Source: Parasalinivibrio latis (GTDB taxonomy: Bacteria; Pseudomonadota; Gammaproteobacteria; Enterobacterales; Vibrionaceae). Taken from it: a DNA stretch of 64,000 bases. Positions within the stretch are counted from its first letter, which is position 1. Every line of letters begins with the position of its first letter. Shown piece by piece: positions 58,605-64,000 of this stretch. The stretch is taken from positions 1,426,001-1,490,000 of the forward strand of contig NZ_CP098812.1 in the NCBI RefSeq assembly GCF_036825535.1, in the 5' to 3' direction. Both the position numbers and the translations under genes were made by a program. The notes under the pieces were generated by a model. The model ran no database searches and was not told the DNA's origin. It saw nothing but the letters and a program-made list of their open reading frames with translations.

Positions 58605-60461
58605 TCAGGCGCTCTGTTTTTCCTGCGCATCTTCGCAGCCGATGTACCCACCGGTCTGGTGTGCCCAAAGCTGGGCGTAGATACCACAGCCTTCAACTAA
58701 CTCTTGGTGAGTTCCCTGTTCTACAATCCGGCCCTGATCGAGGACGACCAGGCGATCCATCTGGGCGATGGTAGAGAGTCGGTGGGCGATGGCAATCACC
58801 GTTTTACCTTCCATCAATTGATAGAGGCTTTCCTGAATTGCAGCCTCGACCTCTGAGTCCAGCGCGGATGTCGCTTCGTCCAGTACCAGTATTGGTGCGT
58901 CTTTCAATAGTGCACGGGCAATGGCAATACGTTGGCGCTGACCACCCGAGAGCTTCACGCCGCGCTCACCGACCTGGGCATCATAACCGCTGTTGCCGAA
59001 AGGATCGGTGAGGTCGTTGATAAACTCGTGTGCGTGGGCACGGTGGCTGGCTGTCAGCAGTTCTTCCTCTGTGGCATCAGGGCGGCCGTAAAGGATGTTC
59101 TCCCGGATAGAGCGGTGGAGCAGGGAGGTATCCTGAGTCACCATACCAATTTGTGCCCGCAGAGAGTCCTGCGTTACGTCGGACACATTCTGGCCGTCAA
59201 TCAGTACACTGCCTTTTTCAACATCGTGGAAACGCAAAAGCAAGTTAACCAGCGTAGACTTCCCGGCTCCGGAACGCCCGACCAGGCCCACTTTCTCACC
59301 CGGCTTGATATTCAGGTCCAGGTGGTCAATCACGCCTTTTTTCTCTCCGTAATGGAAGCTGATGTCTTTGAAGTGGATGTTACCGTCTGTCACTTCCATG
59401 TCGCTGGCATCCGGCTTGTCTTCAATGGCGACCGGCTTGGCGAGCGTTTTCATGCCGTCTACGACGGTACCGAGGTTTTCAAACAGCGCACCAACTTCCC
59501 ACATGATCCAGTGGGACATACCGTTGATACGAAGCGCAAGGCTCACAGCAACAGCAATAGCACCAATGGAAATCGCATCATGGAGCCACAGCCAGATGGA
59601 AATGCCGGAAATCGCAAATACCAGGACGTAGTTGGCAAATTCCACACACATTGAAAAAGCGGTTACCAGACGCATCTGGCGGTGAACGGTATCGAGGAAT
59701 CCTTTCATGCCTTCTTCGGCATAGTCTGATTCCCTGGCAGTGTGTGAGAAGAGCTTAACGGTATTGATGTTGGTGTAGCTGTCGACAATCCGTCCGGTCA
59801 TGGTGGCGCGGGCATCAGCCTGCTCCTGGGAAACGGCCTTCAGGCGCGGCACAAAATACAGCTGGATGCCGATATAGGCTAAAAGCCAAAGCAACAGCGG
59901 CAACATCAGGCGCAAATCTGCGCTGCCAATCATCACCAGCATTGCGAGGAAATAGACCGAGATATAGACGGCGACATCGGCCAGTTTCATAACGGATTCG
60001 CGCACTGCCAGCGCAGTTTGCATCACTTTGGTGGCGATACGCCCGGAAAACTCATCCTGATAGAAGCTCACGCTCTGGCGCAGCAGGAACCGGTGTGCCA
60101 GCCAGCGAATAGCCATCGGGTAGTTACCCAGAAGCGTCTGGTGAACCAGCAGGTTGTGAACCAGCAGCAAGATTGGAATACCTACCAGAATAAGGACACT
60201 CCAGCCAAACAGCGTCCAGCCTTCTTCTGCAAGGAATGTCGCTTTGTCATGATTTGACAGCCAGTCCACCATCTGGCCCATAAAGCCAAACAGTGAGACC
60301 TCCAGCATAGCGATAATGGCGCCAAGAATGGTCATTGCCAGCAGTGGTTTTTCAAAGCCTTTGGTGTAATGACGGCAAAAGGCAAATATCCCTTCGGGTG
60401 GCTGCGTAGGCTGCTCCGGAGGGAAAGCGGACGTCAGGCTTTCAAAACGTTTAAATAGCAT
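58605..60461 (-). CDS. ABC exporter (fused transmembrane and ATPase domains)
   Basis: A 618-residue half-transporter. A six-helix ABC_membrane domain (residues ~35-330, with FGFMGQMVDWLSNHD, MIGSADLRLMLPLLLWLLAY) precedes the nucleotide-binding domain: Walker A GLVGRSGAGKSTL, Q-loop MVTQDTSLLH, signature KLSGGQRQRIAIARAL, Walker B PILVLDEATSALDSE and switch His in IAIAHRLSTI. Works as a homodimer or with a partner for lipid, drug or peptide export. It resembles MsbA/MdlB-type exporters but lacks features that name the substrate. Monocistronic. Confidence 0.9.
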   Translation of the reverse strand: MLFKRFESLTSAFPPEQPTQPPEGIFAFCRHYTKGFEKPLLAMTILGAIIAMLEVSLFGFMGQMVDWLSNHDKATFLAEEGWTLFGWSVLILVGIPILLLVHNLLVHQTLLGNYPMAIRWLAHRFLLRQSVSFYQDEFSGRIATKVMQTALAVRESVMKLADVAVYISVYFLAMLVMIGSADLRLMLPLLLWLLAYIGIQLYFVPRLKAVSQEQADARATMTGRIVDSYTNINTVKLFSHTARESDYAEEGMKGFLDTVHRQMRLVTAFSMCVEFANYVLVFAISGISIWLWLHDAISIGAIAVAVSLALRINGMSHWIMWEVGALFENLGTVVDGMKTLAKPVAIEDKPDASDMEVTDGNIHFKDISFHYGEKKGVIDHLDLNIKPGEKVGLVGRSGAGKSTLVNLLLRFHDVEKGSVLIDGQNVSDVTQDSLRAQIGMVTQDTSLLHRSIRENILYGRPDATEEELLTASHRAHAHEFINDLTDPFGNSGYDAQVGERGVKLSGGQRQRIAIARALLKDAPILVLDEATSALDSEVEAAIQESLYQLMEGKTVIAIAHRLSTIAQMDRLVVLDQGRIVEQGTHQELVEGCGIYAQLWAHQTGGYIGCEDAQEKQSA

Positions 60462-60908
60462 GTGATTTTCCGAGAAGGTAGACAGGTGCGAGCCAGCCGG
60501 AGTGGCCGGTTAACTGGTTGGAAGTTTCGACTTGTTTTTCTGGATCAGGGTATGAGCTGACGCGGAATGAAGGCGACACTGCGACCCCGATCCTTGGTTA
60601 TGTCGACGTTTTATCAACCAAATATCGCAGATGAGGAGAGAACATAGCACAGTTGAACCAGGGTTATCCATCAGCGTGTTACTGCAGCCGCCAAACTTCA
60701 TCTAACTTTCTTAAATCTCCAACGTCTAGCCGATTTCTCACCTTCGCTTATCTTTGCGCGTTCCCTGATTAAATACACGTGATTGTCGACAATCTAGACT
60801 AAGGTCATATTCATATTGTCAACAATGTTGCTTGTAATGTATCAATGTAGTGGCTATATTATATACATGATTGCAACATTGTAGACACATTTGATTTCGG
60901 TTTAGGGT
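60462..60908. promoter_or_regulatory. Control region of the prp operon with GntR operators
   Basis: About 450 bases without a gene. It holds the perfect palindrome ATTGTCGACAAT (60782-60793), ATTGTCAACAAT (60815-60826) and ATTGTAGACA (60878-60887). A fourth copy, ATTGTCGACA (60920-60929), lies inside the first codons of the regulator gene. A promoter TTGTAA (60832-60837), 17-base spacer, TATATT (60855-60860) is embedded between the second and third sites. This is the operator type I know for GntR-type PrpR regulators of methylcitrate genes in related bacteria. Confidence 0.75.
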
Positions 60909-61637
60909 ATGGATACACATATTGTCGACACAAAAAAGGGCCAGGACACATCGACAGTGTCCGGGGATACAAAGGAACAGACCAAATCGGCAAGCCTGAC
61001 CGAGTGGCTGGTAGAAGCCATTGTGTGCGGGGATTTTCCAGCAGGAAGCAAGATTTCTGAACCAGAGCTGGCCAAAAAATACAGTGTCAGCCGCGGGCCC
61101 CTCCGTGAAGCGATGATGCGTGTGGAGTCACTTGGATTGGTTGAGCGTATCCCGCACGTAGGTGCCAGGGTTATTACTCTTTCACTTCAACAACTGTGTG
61201 ACATTTATGCGGTGCGGGAAAGCCTTGAAGGCATGGCAGCAAGGCTGGCGTGCGAGAACATGACTGACAGCGAAATCGAGGCGCTTACAACACTTCTCGA
61301 CAAGCACAGCAGGCATATACAGGAAGTGGACGGTGCTTCATATTTTCACCAGCAAGGTGACTTTGATTTCCATTACCGAATTATCAAAGCCAGTGGTAAC
61401 CGAAAACTTATCAGCCTGTTGTGCGATGAGCTGTACCACCAACTACGTATGTACCGTTACCAGTCGCCGAGGTCCCATTCACGTCCGGTGAATGCCCTGA
61501 AAGAACACATCCATATTCTTGAAGCCATTCGCGAGAGGGACGGAGAGCTCGCGGAAATGCTGATGCGCCGCCATATCCAGCGCAGCCGGCAACTTATCGA
61601 ATTACAACTCAATGATGAAAAGGAGAAAGCATCATGA
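60909..61637 (+). CDS. prpR: GntR-family regulator of the methylcitrate operon
   Basis: A 242-residue FadR/VanR-type GntR regulator. Winged helix at residues 28-95 (LTEWLVEAIVCGDFPAGSKISEPELA, recognition helix VSRGPLREAMMRVE) and an all-helical FCD effector domain (IYAVRESLEGMAARLAC, FHYRIIKASGNRKL, LKEHIHILEAI with His/Asp metal ligands). It should repress prpBCD until propionate-derived methylcitrate or methylisocitrate accumulates. It overlaps prpB by four bases (ATGA) and has an operator copy within its own 5' codons. Confidence 0.88.
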   Translation: MDTHIVDTKKGQDTSTVSGDTKEQTKSASLTEWLVEAIVCGDFPAGSKISEPELAKKYSVSRGPLREAMMRVESLGLVERIPHVGARVITLSLQQLCDIYAVRESLEGMAARLACENMTDSEIEALTTLLDKHSRHIQEVDGASYFHQQGDFDFHYRIIKASGNRKLISLLCDELYHQLRMYRYQSPRSHSRPVNALKEHIHILEAIRERDGELAEMLMRRHIQRSRQLIELQLNDEKEKAS

Positions 61638-62500
61638 CACCCGGAGCCAAATTCCGACAGGCGGTTGCTGACAACCACCCTTTGCAGGTGGTCGGTACCG
61701 TTAATGCTTACTGTGCCATGATGGCCGAAAAAACCGGTCACCAGGCCATTTACCTCTCCGGTGGCGGGGTAGCCAATGCCTCTTACGGTCTGCCTGATCT
61801 GGGAATGACTTCGCTGAATGATGTGCTGGAAGATGTCCGCCGGATCACTGCGGCCTCTTCGTTGCCCTTGCTGGTGGATATTGATACAGGCTTCGGTGGT
61901 GCGTTCAACATTGCCCGGTCAATCCGAGAAATGGAAAAAGCCGGCGCTGCGGCTGTGCATATCGAAGACCAGGTAGCCCAGAAGCGCTGCGGTCACCGCC
62001 CGAACAAAGCCATTGTCAGTCAGGGTGAAATGGTCGACAGGGTAAAAGCAGCCGTCGATGCGCGCAACGACAGTGATTTCGTCATCATGGCCCGTACCGA
62101 TGCCTTGGCTGTGGATGGCATGGATGCAGCGATCGAACGCGCAGTAGCGTGTGTTGAAGCCGGTGCAGACATGATCTTTCCGGAGGCGATGCACACACTG
62201 GAGCAATACCAGCAGTTTGTAAAAGCGGTGAAGGTGCCGGTGCTGGCGAATATCACTGAGTTCGGACAGACGCCACTTTTCAGCTGTGAAGAATTGGCTG
62301 AGTGCGGGGTCGACATGGTGCTGTATCCGCTGTCTGCATTCCGGGCGATGAACCTCGCGGCGCTGAATGTCTACCAACACCTTTTAAATGACGGTCATCA
62401 GAGGGACGTGGTGGATACCATGCAAACCCGCAATGACCTTTACGATTTTCTTAATTACCACGATTACGAACAAAAGCTGGATGCGCTGTTTGGCAAATAA
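61634..62500 (+). CDS. prpB: 2-methylisocitrate lyase
   Basis: A 288-residue isocitrate-lyase/PEP-mutase-fold enzyme that splits 2-methylisocitrate to pyruvate and succinate, the last step of the methylcitrate cycle. Landmarks: YLSGGGVANASYGLPDLGMTS, metal-binding Asp pair in LLVDIDTGFGG, the catalytic loop KRCGHRPNK (Cys near 120), ARTDALAVDG, ITEFGQTPLF. Length equals other PrpB proteins. Confidence 0.95.
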   Translation: MTPGAKFRQAVADNHPLQVVGTVNAYCAMMAEKTGHQAIYLSGGGVANASYGLPDLGMTSLNDVLEDVRRITAASSLPLLVDIDTGFGGAFNIARSIREMEKAGAAAVHIEDQVAQKRCGHRPNKAIVSQGEMVDRVKAAVDARNDSDFVIMARTDALAVDGMDAAIERAVACVEAGADMIFPEAMHTLEQYQQFVKAVKVPVLANITEFGQTPLFSCEELAECGVDMVLYPLSAFRAMNLAALNVYQHLLNDGHQRDVVDTMQTRNDLYDFLNYHDYEQKLDALFGK

Positions 62501-62593
62501 CAAAACCAATACGCCAGAGTTGCGATTCATTTAATAAAAGCACCAATAACAAAATAAACCCTCAATCCAAAACGTGAATACAAGGAGTCCGCT

Positions 62594-63751
62594 ATGTCTA
62601 CTTCGGCCGTAGCAGATAAAAAAGAAGGAAAAGCACTGGGAGGTGCAGGGCTGCGTGGTCAGAGCGCAGGGGAAACTGCACTGTGTACAGTTGGCAAATC
62701 CGGCAGTGGCCTCACTTACCGTGGATATGACATTTCTGAATTGGCTGCCCATGCTGAATTTGAAGAAGTGGCTTACCTGCTGCTGAAAGGGAAATTGCCA
62801 AACCAGCAGGAACTGGATGGCTACAAAACCAAGCTCAAAGCACTGCGTGGCCTGCCTCAGCCCCTTTGCTCGGCGCTGGAACAGATCCCGGCTGATGCGC
62901 ACCCGATGGATGTGATGCGCACCGGTTGTTCTATGTTAGGGAACTTGCAGCAAGAAGAAGATTTTTCCCAGCAGGAAGATATTGCAGACAGCCTGCTGGC
63001 CAAGCTGCCCGGTATCATTTGTTACTGGTACCGCTTCAGCCATGATGGAGTACGCATTAACACGGCAGCCAGTGAGCTTACTACCTTGGGAGGGTATTTC
63101 CTGGAAATGCTGACAGACAAAACACCGTCTGAACTCCACAAGAACGTTATGCACTGCTCACTGATTCTGTATGCAGAGCATGAGTTCAATGCGTCCACCT
63201 TTACCGCCCGTGTCTGCGCTTCGACGCTTTCAGACCTTTATTCTTGTATTACCGGTGCTATCGGTACGCTTCGTGGTCCATTACATGGTGGTGCAAACGA
63301 GGCGGCAATGGACATGATTGAACAGTGGGACAACCCGGATCACGCGGAGCGCGAGCTGATGGATATGCTCGCCAATAAAGCCAAAGTGATGGGCTTTGGC
63401 CACGCCATCTACCGAACTTCAGATCCGCGTAATGCCCTTATTAAAGCCTGGTCAGAGAAACTGGCGGAGGATGTAGGTGACGAGCGCCTGTACCCGGTAT
63501 CTGTCCGCGTAGAAGAAGTCATGTGGCGGGAGAAGAAACTGTTCCCTAATGCCGACTTTTTCCATGCTTCTGCCTATCACTTCATGGATATCCCGACCAA
63601 GCTGTTTACACCGATTTTTGTCATGAGCCGCGTAACCGGCTGGGCAGCACATGTGTTTGAGCAGCGCGCCAACAACCGGATCATCCGCCCGAGCGCGGAC
63701 TATACCGGCCCCGAATATCAGGCATGGGTCCCTATTGAAGAGCGTGACTGA
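62594..63751 (+). CDS. prpC: 2-methylcitrate synthase
   Basis: A 385-residue citrate-synthase-fold enzyme that condenses propionyl-CoA with oxaloacetate. Catalytic residues: His in GPLHGGANEAAMDM, His in MGFGHAIYRTSDPRN, Asp near FPNADFFHASAYHFM. The N-terminus SAGETALCTVGKSGSGLTYRGYDI is typical of PrpC. AAGGAG precedes ATG 62594. Third gene of the operon. Confidence 0.95.
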   Translation: MSTSAVADKKEGKALGGAGLRGQSAGETALCTVGKSGSGLTYRGYDISELAAHAEFEEVAYLLLKGKLPNQQELDGYKTKLKALRGLPQPLCSALEQIPADAHPMDVMRTGCSMLGNLQQEEDFSQQEDIADSLLAKLPGIICYWYRFSHDGVRINTAASELTTLGGYFLEMLTDKTPSELHKNVMHCSLILYAEHEFNASTFTARVCASTLSDLYSCITGAIGTLRGPLHGGANEAAMDMIEQWDNPDHAERELMDMLANKAKVMGFGHAIYRTSDPRNALIKAWSEKLAEDVGDERLYPVSVRVEEVMWREKKLFPNADFFHASAYHFMDIPTKLFTPIFVMSRVTGWAAHVFEQRANNRIIRPSADYTGPEYQAWVPIEERD

Positions 63752-63802
63752 GCGCAGCAAACAACAAACAGAAATGACTTTAGAGACAAAGGACTGATAA
63801 GA

Positions 63803-64000
63803 ATGAGCAACAACGTAGATTTGAATGAACGCCCACAGCCGGATGAACTGCTTGTCACCATTGCCGATTATGTCGATACCCTGGAAGTGAATTCTCAGGA
63901 GGCGTATGACACAGCGCGTAACTGCCTGATGGATACGCTGGGATGTGGCCTTCTGGCCCTGCGCTTCCCTGAGTGCACTAAACATATGGGGCCGATTGTT
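63803..64000 (+). CDS. prpD: 2-methylcitrate dehydratase, N-terminal part (runs off window)
   Basis: ATG 63803 with AAGGA upstream opens a frame to the window edge (66 codons). It reads LVTIADYVDTLEVNSQEAYD and CLMDTLGCGLLALRFPECTK, the PrpD/MmgE opening. It would dehydrate 2-methylcitrate. The order prpB-prpC-prpD without acnD/prpF between indicates the PrpD-type (rather than AcnD/PrpF) variant of the cycle. Confidence 0.93.
   Translation, partial: MSNNVDLNERPQPDELLVTIADYVDTLEVNSQEAYDTARNCLMDTLGCGLLALRFPECTKHMGPIV

Overview
The window looks like chromosomal DNA of a marine gammaproteobacterium of the Vibrionaceae, plausibly near Enterovibrio, Grimontia or Photobacterium. The basis is close resemblance to E. 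coli/Vibrio versions of core genes (ynjE, btsS/btsR, ushA, triheme ccp, prpBCD with a GntR regulator), a tRNA-fMet/tRNA-Gly array, and Vibrio-type insertion sequences. The genus is inference; no search was run. Moderate-GC host DNA alternates with visibly more AT-rich acquired segments.

Layout. 1-7.5 kb is host backbone: the tail of an NPCBM-domain protein, an SMP-30/gluconolactonase protein, an orphan PotD polyamine-binding protein, AlkB, a tRNA cluster (Cys, three fMet, two Gly) that runs into a tandem array of tRNA-like 3' remnants each followed by a terminator hairpin, a YnjE sulfurtransferase, an EamA transporter and tRNA-Ser(UGA). 7.56-27.88 kb is a genomic island inserted at the 3' end/terminator of that tRNA-Ser. 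It encodes a large serine recombinase at its left end, insertion-sequence wrecks, and a nine-gene leftward operon in which a type I restriction-modification system (hsdM, hsdS ... hsdR) is split by six extra genes: a C2H2-finger protein, a coiled-coil protein, an Hsp70-like ATPase with a Cys-rich tail, an ankyrin-repeat protein, a putative PD-(D/E)XK-like protein and a DUF4268-like nuclease gene carrying an apparent frameshift. A broken HNH endonuclease and a broken IS481-type element follow.

27.9-44.8 kb returns to backbone: an IS200-like element, an argininosuccinate-lyase-family enzyme next to a Dcu-type C4-dicarboxylate carrier, the LytS/LytTR pair BtsS/BtsR beside a CstA-family transporter, UshA with a porin under a good PurR-type operator, a triheme cytochrome c peroxidase, an unusual membrane protein with a winged-helix-like tail, a chemoreceptor and a second tRNA-Ser. 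From 44.8 to about 54.8 kb lies a second acquired block: a duplicated tRNA-Ser 3' end, a decayed integrase, an IS fragment, and a DeoR-controlled cluster (alcohol dehydrogenase, class II aldolase, NhaC-like carrier, MtnA-like isomerase, MtnK-like kinase, second NhaC-like carrier). This matches the logic of the DHAP shunt for salvage of 5'-deoxyribose/methylthioribose.

54.8-64 kb is backbone: LysR/AhpD-like pair, GNAT acetyltransferase, MipA/OmpV protein, a secreted protein with a PEP-CTERM-like tail, an ABC exporter, and the start of a methylcitrate-cycle operon (gntR-prpB-prpC-prpD) preceded by several copies of an ATTGTCGACAAT-type operator. The most interesting systems are the Hsp70-centred gene set inside the type I RM operon, the recombinase whose 3' end appears to be split by integration of its own island, and the DHAP-shunt cluster on the second island.
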